From an uncultured Pelagibacteraceae bacterium (GTDB lineage: Bacteria; Pseudomonadota; Alphaproteobacteria; Pelagibacterales; AG-422-B15): 64,000 nt of DNA. Both the position numbers and the translations under genes were made by a program. Below, piece after piece: positions 19,309 through 29,809 of the stretch (the first letter of the stretch is position 1; each line of letters begins with the position of its first letter). The notes below the pieces were generated by a model. The model was not told the origin of the DNA. It worked only from the letters and a program-made list of their open reading frames with translations, and ran no database searches. Where the stretch lies: contig CABZLP010000001.1 of NCBI GenBank assembly GCA_902526565.1, positions 128,361-192,360 on the forward strand. Direction: 5' to 3'.

Positions 19309-20472
19309 TTATAGAGTACCTTCGTATGAATTTATGTAAAGATTCTTCATTTGATCTAAAGATATATCTTTGGGATTGGGTTGAGTGGACGGATCTTTTA
19401 AGGCCATTTCTGATAGTAAGTCAAAATCAAAATCAACATTCAACTCTTTGAGTGTATGAGGTATAGAAAGATTACTTCTCAAGTCCAAGATCCATTCCAT
19501 GAACCCATCAAATGATTTCTTATTTAGGTCTAAATATTTTGATAAAGAAATAATTCTATCTTCAATTACATCTTTATTAAAGTTAAGAACATAAGGCATG
19601 AAAATAGCATTTGATAAGCCATGATGAATATCATTTACTGAATTTATCGGATGTGACAATGAATGAATAGCTCCTAACCCTTTTTGAAAAGCTGTAGAAC
19701 CCATGGATGAGGTTACTAACATCGTGCTTCTGGCATGAATATTTTTTGGTTCGTTATAAGCAGTGACCAATTGGTCCTTAACGTTCTTAATTCCCTCTAT
19801 AGCAATCCCATCTGCCATTGGATGAAACCCTCGTGCACAATAAGCTTCTAAGCAATGCGCAAGTGCATCCATTCCTGTGGCAGCAGTTAAGTGAGGGGGT
19901 AAGCTCAAAGTTAACTCTGGATCAAGAACGACTAAATCAGGCAAGAAAGACGGGTGGAAAATAATTTTTTTTGTCATATCTGCTTCATCAACAATAAGTG
20001 AGGCTCTTCCTGTCTCTGAACCAGTTCCTGAGGTTGTTGGCATTGCAATAACTTGTGGCAGATTATCAGTTACAGCTTGTTTCCAATTGTCGCTGACATC
20101 TTCAAAAAACCATAGGTCCTCACTTTGCTTCGACATGAAAGCAATGGCCTTTCCAGCATCCAAAGAACTTCCTCCGCCAATAATAATTATACCATCACTT
20201 TTGCTTGTATTAAATTGAGCAACACCATCCGTTACGTTCTTGCCCGTGGGATTTCCTTTTATATTTGAAAATATTGAGAATTCGATCTTATTCTTTTTAA
20301 GAATAGCAAGGATATCAATAAAATTTTCATTTTCTGCAAAATTTGGGTCTGTAACAATCATTGGTTTGGCTATAGATAACTCATTTAGTGCCTCTACAAT
20401 TTCAAGTCTACGTGAAAGCCCAAACCATATAGGTGTCGGATAGTTCCAGTTTGTCGGTACTATTTCATTCAT
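19309..20472 (-). CDS. Iron-containing alcohol dehydrogenase
   Basis: IIIGGGSSLDAGKAIA, MPTTSGTGSETGRASLI, TGMDALAHCLEAYCARGFHPMAD, GAIHSLSHPIN. Confidence 0.92.
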   Translation of the reverse strand: MNEIVPTNWNYPTPIWFGLSRRLEIVEALNELSIAKPMIVTDPNFAENENFIDILAILKKNKIEFSIFSNIKGNPTGKNVTDGVAQFNTSKSDGIIIIGGGSSLDAGKAIAFMSKQSEDLWFFEDVSDNWKQAVTDNLPQVIAMPTTSGTGSETGRASLIVDEADMTKKIIFHPSFLPDLVVLDPELTLSLPPHLTAATGMDALAHCLEAYCARGFHPMADGIAIEGIKNVKDQLVTAYNEPKNIHARSTMLVTSSMGSTAFQKGLGAIHSLSHPINSVNDIHHGLSNAIFMPYVLNFNKDVIEDRIISLSKYLDLNKKSFDGFMEWILDLRSNLSIPHTLKELNVDFDFDLLSEMALKDPSTQPNPKDISLDQMKNLYINSYEGTL

Positions 20473-20488
20473 TCAATAAACTCTTTAC

Positions 20489-21397
20489 TCATAAAGTTGG
20501 TGGTGATGTTTTCTGTTTTGAACCTAAAGCATAGAAGCTTATTGCAATAATTATAATCATACCTCCTATAAGTGTGAATGTTGAAGGTACTTCGTTAACT
20601 CCAAAAAGAGGTATCCAACACCATATGACTCCTCCTACTACTTCAGTAAGAGAGAGAAGCATGAATTCAGCTGCTGGCAAATAGCGTGCACCTATACTTA
20701 AAAGAATTAACCCTATTGCTACAAAAGAACCATGCATCATGCTCAATAGTATATTTCGAAGCGGCATCGTATAACCATCATTAAGATAAAGAATCATACA
20801 CATCGAAAATAATGAGCATGCAATCCCAGCAATAATGATCGTTGTAAATTTTGGTGTATCAGGCTGCCATCTTAAAGTCGTAGCAAATATTGCAAAACCA
20901 ATTGAACAAAATAATCCAAAAGTCCAACCTAAAAATGTTCCAGCATACCAGTCATTGTATGCCATTAAAAACATACCAAACAACGACACAAAACATGCAA
21001 TTGCTGTGATTATTCCAACTTTTTCTCTAAGAAAAATGTAAGCAAACAATCCTGCAAATAAAGGTTGAGTTCCAATCATAAATAACGTTGTTGCTGCGGA
21101 AGTAAAAGTCATTCCAAATATGAAAAAAATAAATGCAAACGCTAGACCTACACCGCCAATTAAACCTGAAATACCTACCCTTTTAAAATTATGTCTGAAT
21201 GCTAATCCTTCTTGATAAATTAGAAAGATTAAGAGAATTGTTGCTACCACAATGCCTCTACAAAATAGATAATGCCATTGATAAATTTCAGCATCGACCA
21301 TATAGCGAACTGTAGGTGCGCCAAAACTCCATATCAAACCTGCAGATAATGCAAGAATAAAACCAATTAAATATGTTTTGTTATTCACTTCGCTCAT
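20489..21397 (-). CDS. EamA/DMT-superfamily transporter
   Basis: Ten predicted TM helices with duplicated EamA pattern. Confidence 0.8.
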   Translation of the reverse strand: MSEVNNKTYLIGFILALSAGLIWSFGAPTVRYMVDAEIYQWHYLFCRGIVVATILLIFLIYQEGLAFRHNFKRVGISGLIGGVGLAFAFIFFIFGMTFTSAATTLFMIGTQPLFAGLFAYIFLREKVGIITAIACFVSLFGMFLMAYNDWYAGTFLGWTFGLFCSIGFAIFATTLRWQPDTPKFTTIIIAGIACSLFSMCMILYLNDGYTMPLRNILLSMMHGSFVAIGLILLSIGARYLPAAEFMLLSLTEVVGGVIWCWIPLFGVNEVPSTFTLIGGMIIIIAISFYALGSKQKTSPPTL

Positions 21398-21443
21398 ATA
21401 ATCTTAAAGAAGAATATATAAATTTAATTTTATTACACTATAA

Positions 21444-22586
21444 ATGAGCACTATGAATTCTGTTACAGAGTATGGAGAATTTGAGGAAAAGTTCCAAGAA
21501 ACCTATGAACTTTTCAAGAAAAATATTGAAAGTGATGAGGAAGTTGGTGCATCATTTGCTGTTTATAAAGATGGTAAGCCAATTATAGATCTTTACGGTG
21601 GTTTTCAAGACCGTGATAAAAAAATTAGCTGGAATAAAGAAACAATGGTCAATGTTCATTCAACCAGTAAAGGAATTGTCGCCATGGTAGTTGCAAAACT
21701 AATTGATAATGGTGATTTAGAATTAGAAAAAAGAGTTTGCGATTATTGGCCAGAATTTTCTGAAAATGGAAAAAATGATATTAAGGTAAAAACACTTTTA
21801 TCTCATCAAGCAGGTCTTTATGGTTGGAGGGATCCTCTTGATGAAACAGATTTTTATAAATGGGATTATGTTTGTGAGTTACTTGCAAAACAAAAACCTT
21901 TCCATGGACCCAACAAAGAAATTTGCTATCATCCTAAAACTATCGGCTTTCTCGTTGGAGAATTAATTAAGAGAATTACAAAAAAATCAGTTGGAAAAAA
22001 TTTGTATGAACTTCTTAGTGAACCTCTGAAAGCAAAGTGCTTTATTGGAACCCCTGAGAAGTATCACGACAATATTGCTGAGTTAATAAGTTCTGAAAGT
22101 TTACGTAAAGCTTTTAGTAATCCAGAAAATGTTGATAATTATTTGGTAACTGCATTCCTCAATCCAGCTAACAGAACCAAAACAGCAAATACTTCAGAAT
22201 GGAGGCTAGCCGAAATTCCTGCAATGAATTGTCATGGAAATTCACGATCGATCGCAAAAATTTATGATCACTTTATAAATCATCAGTCAAATAACTTCAT
22301 ATCAAATGAAACTTTTAAATTAGTAACTGCAGTTGCTGTCAGCGGTGATGACAACGTTATGAAATCACCGATGCAATGGAGCTGTGCAGGGTATAGTGTG
22401 GGAGGTGGTAAACTTTTTGGAAAGAGCAGCAAAGCGTTTGGTCATACTGGTTGGGGTGGCTCTATGGCTTTTGGTGATCCCGAAAACGGGCTGAGTTTTG
22501 CTTACACAATGAATTTGCTTACTGGATCGATGTTAGGTGACCAACGTGCTTTAAAGTTAGTAGAAACAACTTATAAAAATTTATGA
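21444..22586 (+). CDS. Beta-lactamase-like serine hydrolase (class C / family VIII esterase-like)
   Basis: VHSTSKGIVAMVVAKL (SxxK), LLSHQAGLYGW, FGHTGWGGSMAFGDPENGLSFAYTMN. Confidence 0.85.
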   Translation: MSTMNSVTEYGEFEEKFQETYELFKKNIESDEEVGASFAVYKDGKPIIDLYGGFQDRDKKISWNKETMVNVHSTSKGIVAMVVAKLIDNGDLELEKRVCDYWPEFSENGKNDIKVKTLLSHQAGLYGWRDPLDETDFYKWDYVCELLAKQKPFHGPNKEICYHPKTIGFLVGELIKRITKKSVGKNLYELLSEPLKAKCFIGTPEKYHDNIAELISSESLRKAFSNPENVDNYLVTAFLNPANRTKTANTSEWRLAEIPAMNCHGNSRSIAKIYDHFINHQSNNFISNETFKLVTAVAVSGDDNVMKSPMQWSCAGYSVGGGKLFGKSSKAFGHTGWGGSMAFGDPENGLSFAYTMNLLTGSMLGDQRALKLVETTYKNL

Positions 22587-23908
22587 AACTAAGTACCAGA
22601 TCAAAAATATTTTATGGCGGTGGAGATTTTGCGATAAATATCATGTGGCAGTTAACCGTATTTTATCTACTATTTTTCTACACAGATATTTTTGGTTTAT
22701 CGCCAACACAAGCAGGGTTGGTATTTTTCATAGCGAAAGTCTGGGATGCATTCACTGATCCCATCATGGGGTACATAGCAGATAATACTTCAACGAGATG
22801 GGGGAAATTTAGACCCTATATTTTATTTGGATCTGTCCCCGCTTTAATAATGATCATACTGTGTTTTACTTCTCCCGATTTATCCCAAACAGGTAAATTT
22901 TACTGGGCTCTTTTCACCTACATTACTTTCACGACACTATATACAATTATTGCTATACCAGTAGGCTCCTTAATTCCTGCTATGACCCAAGATCAAGATG
23001 AAAGGACTTCTCTAGCCTCATTCAGATTTTTAGGAGCCAGTTCGGGATCAATTGCTGTTGCAGTATTAACATTGCCTTTAGTTGGCTTATTTAGCTCACC
23101 TCAATATGGGTTCCCAATAGTTGTTGGTTGTTTAGCTTTCATGGGAGCAATTTTTGCTTTTCTTTGCTTCTTTAATACCAAAGAAATTTATTCTAAGCCT
23201 TATAAAAAACGTGTTGAATTAAAAAAAATCATAAAAATGGTTTTTACAAATTTTCCATTACACTATGTAGTGCTAGCTCTTCTTACTACTTGGATAGCAA
23301 ACAATATTAAACAACTTACAGTAATCTATTTCGTAAAATATAACTTACAATTAGAAGCATACTTTAGTCCAATTTTACTGGGCGTGATTCTACAAATTAT
23401 GCTTGGAGCATATGTAATAAATTTAGTAAAACACAGGTTTGAAAAGAAAACATTATTCATGATTGGAACTTTTCTCTATGTTTTTACAGATTTAATAATT
23501 TATTTTATCACAGGTTATGAAAACTTTTGGTTATTAGCATTCATTGCTAGTCCTGGGTTTGTTGGCTTTGGTATGGCAGGTGTAATGGCCTGGTCAATGA
23601 TTGCTGATACAGTTGAGTATGGAGAGTGGAAATCAGGATTTCGAGCGGAAGGAATACTGAATTCTGCTCATGTATTTGTGTTCAAGTTAAGTGTTGGCTT
23701 TAGTGCTTGGTTAGCAGGAGTAATATTAGATAACACAAATTATATTGCAAATGTAGCAATACAAAGTGAGGAGACATTGAATGGTCTTTTCATTATGGGT
23801 TATATTTTTCCATCTATTGCTGGAACAATAGCTATCGTCGTAATGTACTTTAATAAATATGATAGTATTTTTTATAAAAAAGTATTTGCAGAGTTAAAAC
23901 AAAGATAA
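22583..23908 (+). CDS. MFS glycoside-pentoside-hexuronide (GPH) type sugar:cation symporter
   Basis: TMs plus KVWDAFTDPIMGYIADNTSTRWGKFRPYILFG, MIADTVEYGEWKSGFRAEGIL. ATGA overlap with the preceding gene. Confidence 0.9.
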   Translation: MKLSTRSKIFYGGGDFAINIMWQLTVFYLLFFYTDIFGLSPTQAGLVFFIAKVWDAFTDPIMGYIADNTSTRWGKFRPYILFGSVPALIMIILCFTSPDLSQTGKFYWALFTYITFTTLYTIIAIPVGSLIPAMTQDQDERTSLASFRFLGASSGSIAVAVLTLPLVGLFSSPQYGFPIVVGCLAFMGAIFAFLCFFNTKEIYSKPYKKRVELKKIIKMVFTNFPLHYVVLALLTTWIANNIKQLTVIYFVKYNLQLEAYFSPILLGVILQIMLGAYVINLVKHRFEKKTLFMIGTFLYVFTDLIIYFITGYENFWLLAFIASPGFVGFGMAGVMAWSMIADTVEYGEWKSGFRAEGILNSAHVFVFKLSVGFSAWLAGVILDNTNYIANVAIQSEETLNGLFIMGYIFPSIAGTIAIVVMYFNKYDSIFYKKVFAELKQR

Positions 23909-23917
23909 GATCAAATT

Positions 23918-24949
23918 ATGAATGCAGTCTCAGTTGGTGAAGGCTACGGGAGAGTAAACTTAATTGGTGAGCATTTAGATTATAATGGAGGATGTGTATT
24001 ACCTTTACAGATAAAAAACTCAATAATCTGCGAATTAAGTGAGAACCTTGAAATTGATTGTATTTCTATAGCCTCAGACAAGTATCAAAAAACGTTATCA
24101 ATTGAAAAATTAGAAAAAAGAGACGATTGGGCAGATTTTATAATTGGCTCATGTCTATTATTTGGTAAGAAATATTCAATTATAATCAAAGAACTGTCTT
24201 TTAAAATAAGCAGTACACTTCCATTAGGAATTGGACTCTCGTCCTCGGCAGCAATAACAGTAAGTACTTTAAAGGCTCTAAATAATTTTTATAAAAAAAA
24301 TATGTCTGATGATGAACTTATCGATTTGGCATATGACGTCGAAAATATTTTTGTAGGAGTTGGTGGTGGCATAATGGATCAATTTGCTTCTGTATTAGGT
24401 AATCGCAAACAAGCTTTATACCTAAATACTATTAATAGATCTTACGAATTAGTTAATATTTTTGATGATTATAATTTTCTAATTATTGATAGTAATACTA
24501 AAAGAATTTTATCAAACAGTGAGTTCAATCAAAAAAAAGAGCTGTGCCTTAGTGCAGCAAAGAAGATGAATTTAAAAAATCTGTGTGAAAAAGAATTTAT
24601 TAGCGAAAAAGATATTAAATTATTATCTGATGAAGAGTTCAAAGTATGTAGACATGTTGTAAAGGAAAATATAAGAGTAAAAAAAGCTGTTCAGTTCCTA
24701 AAAGATGATAATCCTAATGAGTTTGGGAAACTGATGACAGAAAGTCACTCTTCTCTATCTGAGTATTATGGTGTTTCAACTGACGAATTGAATAAATTAG
24801 TAAACCTGTCTAATTATTTTGGCGCGTTGGGATCGAAGTTGACGGGAGCTGGTTTTGGAGGTGCTGTTGTAACACTGGTGAAAAATGATAAAGTAGAAGA
24901 GTTCAAAAAAATGATATTAGAGAATTATAAAAAGGCAAAATTCGTGTGA
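23918..24949 (+). CDS. galK: Galactokinase (GHMP kinase)
   Basis: GRVNLIGEHLDYNGGCVLPLQI, LPLGIGLSSSAAITVSTL, GALGSKLTGAGFGGAVVTLV. Confidence 0.85.
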   Translation: MNAVSVGEGYGRVNLIGEHLDYNGGCVLPLQIKNSIICELSENLEIDCISIASDKYQKTLSIEKLEKRDDWADFIIGSCLLFGKKYSIIIKELSFKISSTLPLGIGLSSSAAITVSTLKALNNFYKKNMSDDELIDLAYDVENIFVGVGGGIMDQFASVLGNRKQALYLNTINRSYELVNIFDDYNFLIIDSNTKRILSNSEFNQKKELCLSAAKKMNLKNLCEKEFISEKDIKLLSDEEFKVCRHVVKENIRVKKAVQFLKDDNPNEFGKLMTESHSSLSEYYGVSTDELNKLVNLSNYFGALGSKLTGAGFGGAVVTLVKNDKVEEFKKMILENYKKAKFV

Positions 24950-26190
24950 TGTTAAAAAATTTACCTAAAGATTTTATATGGGGTACTGCAACTGCAGCAC
25001 ACCAAGTTGAAGGAAACAATACTAATTCAGATTTTTGGCACTTAGAACATACTAAAGATACAACATTTGCTGAACCATCAGGTATTGCTTGTGATCAATG
25101 GAATAAATATGAAGAAGATATCGATATTATGGCTGATCATTCCATTCAAGCTTATCGCTTATCAGTTGAATGGGCTCGAATTGAAACCAGTGAAGGTGAA
25201 TTTTCTCAAGAGGCAATAGATCACTACAAAAAAGTTCTAGATTATTGTAGAGAGAAAGGCTTGAAAACTTGTGTAACCCTTCAACACTTTACATCGCCAC
25301 TATGGTTTACTGCAAGAGGTGGATGGGAAAATCAGAATAACGTAGATTTATTTGTTCGATACTCAGAAAAAGTATCAAAAGAATTGGACGATTATATGGA
25401 TACAGTATGTACGATTAATGAGGCAAACCTAACCTCTTGTTTTGCTCATAGTTTTCCTAGCTATCCAGAGGGTGGAATGAAAACCATTATGCCTTTTGTT
25501 AGTGAAGCAGCAGAAACATGTGGCTCAAGCCTTGAAAACTTTGGACCTTTTTTGTTTGGACATCCATTCAAAATAAGAGATTGCATGATGGAGGCTCACG
25601 TAAAGTCATTTCCAGTTATTAAAGGTAACTTGAATAAAAATCAACCAGTTGGAATCACACTTTCAATTATGGATTACCAATGTATTGATGGTGGGGAAGC
25701 AATGAGAGATAAAGCTCATGCCGAGTCTGTAGACATTTGCTTGGATCAGGTAAAAAATGATGACTTTATAGGCATACAAACATACACGCGTCATACATAT
25801 GGTCCTGAAGGAATTATTAAACCTAACACAAATAATTCAACCATGCTCGTGATGGGATATGAATACTATCCAGAGTCACTTGAAAATGTCTTGAGATACG
25901 TAGCACCTAAAATTAATTGTCCAATGATTGTGACTGAAAATGGAATTGGTACCGATGATGATGAACAAAGAATAAGCTATGTCAAAACAGCACTAGAGGG
26001 TCTTCAAAGCTGTATCGATGATGGCCTCGATATAAGAGGTTATTATTATTGGTCATTCCTTGATAATTTTGAGTGGTTGTATGGATATAAGCCAAGATTT
26101 GGACTTATTGAAGTTGATAGAGAAACTCTTGAAAGAAAAAGTAAAAACAGTTTAAAGTTTTATCAAGAAATTATTGAGAAATCATCTTAA
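24949..26190 (+). CDS. Glycoside hydrolase family 1 (beta-glucosidase/beta-galactosidase-like)
   Basis: DFIWGTATAAHQVEG, AYRLSVEWARIE, CTINEAN (acid/base), PMIVTENGIGTDDD (nucleophile). ATG at 24949 overlaps the galK TGA. Confidence 0.92.
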   Translation: MLKNLPKDFIWGTATAAHQVEGNNTNSDFWHLEHTKDTTFAEPSGIACDQWNKYEEDIDIMADHSIQAYRLSVEWARIETSEGEFSQEAIDHYKKVLDYCREKGLKTCVTLQHFTSPLWFTARGGWENQNNVDLFVRYSEKVSKELDDYMDTVCTINEANLTSCFAHSFPSYPEGGMKTIMPFVSEAAETCGSSLENFGPFLFGHPFKIRDCMMEAHVKSFPVIKGNLNKNQPVGITLSIMDYQCIDGGEAMRDKAHAESVDICLDQVKNDDFIGIQTYTRHTYGPEGIIKPNTNNSTMLVMGYEYYPESLENVLRYVAPKINCPMIVTENGIGTDDDEQRISYVKTALEGLQSCIDDGLDIRGYYYWSFLDNFEWLYGYKPRFGLIEVDRETLERKSKNSLKFYQEIIEKSS

Positions 26191-26622
26191 TTAGATCTGA
26201 TCACTCTTAGCTTGATTGAGAAAACAGCCATTAATAAGCCAGCTATCATCTTCTTGCTGTTGCATCGTATAAATTGCAGTTACAAATATGCCATCTGGGT
26301 CAACTAAATAGACTTCAAGAAAAGTGGTTCCCCCTTGGGTTGTAACGTTTCCAAAGTTTATACTTTTTGGTCTATACACAGCTTGATATTGACCCACTAC
26401 CATATCTCTAAACTTTTTATAATCAGAAAAGATAGTTTTAATTGTCGGAGAAGCATATGAATATGCTTTTTCAAAATCATCATCTTGAAATGCCTGCAGT
26501 TGTGCACTTACCACTGATATTATTTCTTCCTCATCTGATGCAGTAATGGCATACGCACCATTCTGAATTACGATGGATAAGATTAATACTTGAAAATAGT
26601 TTAATATTTTAGTCTTCAACAT
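26191..26622 (-). CDS. Secreted DUF4864-like protein
   Basis: Signal-like N-terminus; QLQAFQDDDFEKAYSYASPTIKTIFSDYKKFRDMVV...WLINGCFL. Confidence 0.6.
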   Translation of the reverse strand: MLKTKILNYFQVLILSIVIQNGAYAITASDEEEIISVVSAQLQAFQDDDFEKAYSYASPTIKTIFSDYKKFRDMVVGQYQAVYRPKSINFGNVTTQGGTTFLEVYLVDPDGIFVTAIYTMQQQEDDSWLINGCFLNQAKSDQI

Positions 26623-26980
26623 CAGAAAACATCTTTAGTTTTCTCGCTTTTAGAATAAGTACTGCAATTGCAATGAGCAGTATTGCGCCACCCTCATACA
26701 ATAACATGCTAGGATCCATTGTCTTACCTTGAAGTATAATTAATCTAGCTACGGCAGTAATTGCAATAAACAACGGAATGCTTATTCTAATTCTATTAAG
26801 AGTCCAGTACTCTCTGATCATTTGAATAACTTCTAAGTAAATAAAAAGTAATAATAAATCAGCTAATTCAACAAGCGATTTCTCATACATTGCGAATATC
26901 TCATAACCAATAGCTATAACTGTTGCAAAAATAATTATTACTAAAGCAATTTTCTCAATGTATTTTATCGTATCAATCAT
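26609..26980 (-). CDS. PsiE-like phosphate-starvation-inducible membrane protein
   Basis: Four TM segments; [18 protein letters not shown]...[19 protein letters not shown]. Confidence 0.65.
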   Translation of the reverse strand: MIDTIKYIEKIALVIIIFATVIAIGYEIFAMYEKSLVELADLLLLFIYLEVIQMIREYWTLNRIRISIPLFIAITAVARLIILQGKTMDPSMLLYEGGAILLIAIAVLILKARKLKMFSDVED

Positions 26981-28158
26981 AAAATTTCAAAAAGTCCTGC
27001 CGCTCCCATTCCACCGCCAACGCACATTGTGACGACACCATATTTTGCATTTCTTCTTTTGCCCTCTATTAAAATATGACCCGTCATACGTGAACCTGTC
27101 ATACCGTATGGGTGTCCAATTGAGATTGAACCACCATTAACATTCATTTTATCGTTATCGATTCCAAGCTTATCACGGCAATATAAGACTTGAACAGCAA
27201 AAGCTTCATTTAGTTCCCAAATGTCAATATCATCAACAGATAAGCCGTGTTGTTTTAGCAATTTTGGCACAGCAAAAACTGGACCAATACCCATTTCATC
27301 CGGTTCGCAAGCTGCGACTGACAATCCTCTAAAAATTCCCATTGGTTCAATGTTTCTTTTTTCTGCTTCTTTCAAATCCATTAAGACACACGATGATGCT
27401 CCATCAGATAACTGACTTGCGTTACCTGCAGTAACATATTTATCAGGTCCCATGACTGGCATGAGTCCGGCTAAACTTTCTAAGGTTGTCTGAGGTCTGT
27501 TACATTCATCTTTATCAACTGTTACTTCTTGTTCAGTAACTTCCTTTGTTTCTTTGTTCATGACGTCCATTTTTGTTTTCAAAGGAACGATTTCATCTGT
27601 AAATTTTCCAGCGCTTTGCGCTTCAGCAGTACGCTGTTGACTCTGAAGTGAGTATTCATCTTGCTGCTCCCTGCTTACTTTGTATCTATCTGCAACAATA
27701 TCTGCTGTATTAATCATTGGCATCCATAAAGCAGGGCAGATTTTTTGCAATTCAGGCTCTATTAGGTATTTCATATTTAAGTTCTGCTGAGTCATTGAAA
27801 TTGACTCAACTCCACCGCCTATTGCAACTTTGATACCGTCAACAATAATCCTTTGAGCTGCAACAGCAATACTTTGAAGTCCCGATGAACAAAATCTATT
27901 GATTGTAGTACCAGGAACAGTAACAGGGCATCCGCCAGCTATCGCTACATTTCTTCCAATATTATGGCCTGTTGCCGCTTCGGGTTGTCCACAACCAAAT
28001 ATAATATCTTCTACTTCACCAGATTCTATTCCTGCTCTTTCAATTGCATGCTTTACAGTATGACCACCCATCGTAATTCCATGAGTTTTATTAAATCCAC
28101 CACGCATGGCTTTTGCTAATCCAGTTCTGGCAGTTGATATTATTGCAGCTTCTCTCAT
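26977..28158 (-). CDS. Acetyl-CoA C-acyltransferase (thiolase)
   Basis: [64 protein letters not shown]. Confidence 0.95.
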   Translation of the reverse strand: MREAAIISTARTGLAKAMRGGFNKTHGITMGGHTVKHAIERAGIESGEVEDIIFGCGQPEAATGHNIGRNVAIAGGCPVTVPGTTINRFCSSGLQSIAVAAQRIIVDGIKVAIGGGVESISMTQQNLNMKYLIEPELQKICPALWMPMINTADIVADRYKVSREQQDEYSLQSQQRTAEAQSAGKFTDEIVPLKTKMDVMNKETKEVTEQEVTVDKDECNRPQTTLESLAGLMPVMGPDKYVTAGNASQLSDGASSCVLMDLKEAEKRNIEPMGIFRGLSVAACEPDEMGIGPVFAVPKLLKQHGLSVDDIDIWELNEAFAVQVLYCRDKLGIDNDKMNVNGGSISIGHPYGMTGSRMTGHILIEGKRRNAKYGVVTMCVGGGMGAAGLFEIL

Positions 28159-28289
28159 ACTATTATTTCCCTGAAAATATTAAAAAACGTAACATAAACT
28201 TTTTATATGAAAAAAAAAGTTAAAATTTAATATATCTTAAGACGCTTAAAATAGCCTCATATTTTGGCATATATATTTCTTTATTATGC

Positions 28290-28787
28290 TTGACCAGATT
28301 TAATTACGAGGCTAAAAATTCGCATTCTTCAAAATACACGATCTTTAAAATGGTAATGCTTAAAACAGAAATGTCTCTTCCTAACTGGGTTCCTGAAGGT
28401 TATAAAAAACTCGGGTGGCATGCAGGTTTTGATGTACTAATTGGACCAATGTATTTCAAAAAAGAAGATGATGGAAACTTTAAATTCATTACAAAAATTT
28501 TAGACAAACACTTGAATGCTCATGGAATTGCACATGGGGGATACTCAATGTCATTAGCTGATATTTTTTTAGGTTCAATGGTGTTTACTGCGTGTGGAAA
28601 GAAACCTTGTAGTACTATCTCTTTAAATTGCAATTTTGTAAGCCCAGGTCTTCAAGATGACATTATTGAGTGTGATGGAAAAGTTACAAAAACAACAAAA
28701 TCTCTTGTATTCGTAGAAGGAAACTTGATCTCAAAAGATAAAGTTATTTTGTCAGCTTCAGGTATCTGGAAAATACTTAATCAATAA
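28290..28787 (+). CDS. PaaI-type hotdog thioesterase
   Basis: LNAHGIAHGGYSMSLADIFLGSMVF. Internal starts at 28350/28371 are possible. Confidence 0.78.
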   Translation: MTRFNYEAKNSHSSKYTIFKMVMLKTEMSLPNWVPEGYKKLGWHAGFDVLIGPMYFKKEDDGNFKFITKILDKHLNAHGIAHGGYSMSLADIFLGSMVFTACGKKPCSTISLNCNFVSPGLQDDIIECDGKVTKTTKSLVFVEGNLISKDKVILSASGIWKILNQ

Positions 28788-29308
28788 TATTTGATAAATC
28801 TCTCTAGGCTTATATAAGTTTTAATATCGGAAAACTTATTGTTTCTTAACATTTGTTCTATTTCGCTTATTGAGAAGATTTTTGTTTCTAAGACCTCGTC
28901 TTCATCAAAATTTGTTTCTGAATGTTTATAACAATGTGTTAAATATGAATGAATAACACATGTATTGTAAGCTGGAGTAGGATAGTATTTGCCTATAAGG
29001 CTCCATTGCTTTCCATGATAACCAGTTTCTTCAATTAATTCACGTTTTGCGCATTGTAATGGTTTTTCATCAGAATCAATCGTTCCTGCTGGTACTTCTA
29101 ACATGATCTTGTCAGCTCCATACCTGTACTGCTTGATCAAGACAATATATTGCTTTTCTACAATTGGCACTATAGCAGTTATCCCATTATGGCGAATAAT
29201 ATCTCTTGTAGCCCTTCTACCATTTACCCAAATAACTTCATCTAACTGAAGTTTAAATACGCTCGTATCAATACTTTTTTTTGTTTTAATAAATTTTGCT
29301 TTTTTCAT
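28781..29308 (-). CDS. NUDIX hydrolase (ADP-sugar pyrophosphatase-like)
   Basis: Nudix box GTIDSDEKPLQCAKRELIEETGYHG. Confidence 0.9.
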   Translation of the reverse strand: MKKAKFIKTKKSIDTSVFKLQLDEVIWVNGRRATRDIIRHNGITAIVPIVEKQYIVLIKQYRYGADKIMLEVPAGTIDSDEKPLQCAKRELIEETGYHGKQWSLIGKYYPTPAYNTCVIHSYLTHCYKHSETNFDEDEVLETKIFSISEIEQMLRNNKFSDIKTYISLERFIKYY

Positions 29309-29309
29309 T

Positions 29310-29807
29310 TTATTTTTGAAATTGACGCATATTAATAAATTCTACTTTTGAATGATACTCTTCAATAAGATTAATCAAATCACTTGGTGCAATTGAAACT
29401 GTCGCAGTATTAACAAGTGGATGAAAGTTAACAATATCAAAGTTCATAAATTCCGAGTCAAAGAAGAATTTAACTTTTTTTTCATAATCGTTAACTAATC
29501 CAAATGGCGATACAGATCCTGGCTTAATTCCTAAATATTGCATAAGATATTCTTCTCTCGCAAATGATAGTTTCTTTGAGCCCAGCGGAATTTCAGCTTT
29601 CTTAAGATTGGCAACAATATCTTCGATGAAGCTAACTAAATAAAAATTATCTTTTTTATCCTTTAAGAAGAGATTCTTTGAGTGAGCTCCTTCGATCTGA
29701 CCTCTTAAATTTTTTGAGTCCTCCACTGTAAATAAAGGTTTATGTTCAGTTAGTTTAAATTGAATAGATTTCTTATTGAGTAAGTCTATTAAGCCCTCTC
29801 GATCCAT
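29310..29807 (-). CDS. YbaK/ProX-type aminoacyl-tRNA deacylase
   Basis: FKLTEHKPLFTVEDSKNLRGQIEGAHSKNLFLKDKKDNFYLV...PGSVSPFGLVND. Confidence 0.85.
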   Translation of the reverse strand: MDREGLIDLLNKKSIQFKLTEHKPLFTVEDSKNLRGQIEGAHSKNLFLKDKKDNFYLVSFIEDIVANLKKAEIPLGSKKLSFAREEYLMQYLGIKPGSVSPFGLVNDYEKKVKFFFDSEFMNFDIVNFHPLVNTATVSIAPSDLINLIEEYHSKVEFINMRQFQK

Positions 29808-29809
29808 TA

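Noticed and set aside
28185-28230. AACTTTTT...AAAAAGTT inverted repeat in the thiolase/thioesterase divergent region
   Set aside because: Homopolymeric A/T arms are expected by chance at this composition and no G+C pairs support a terminator.
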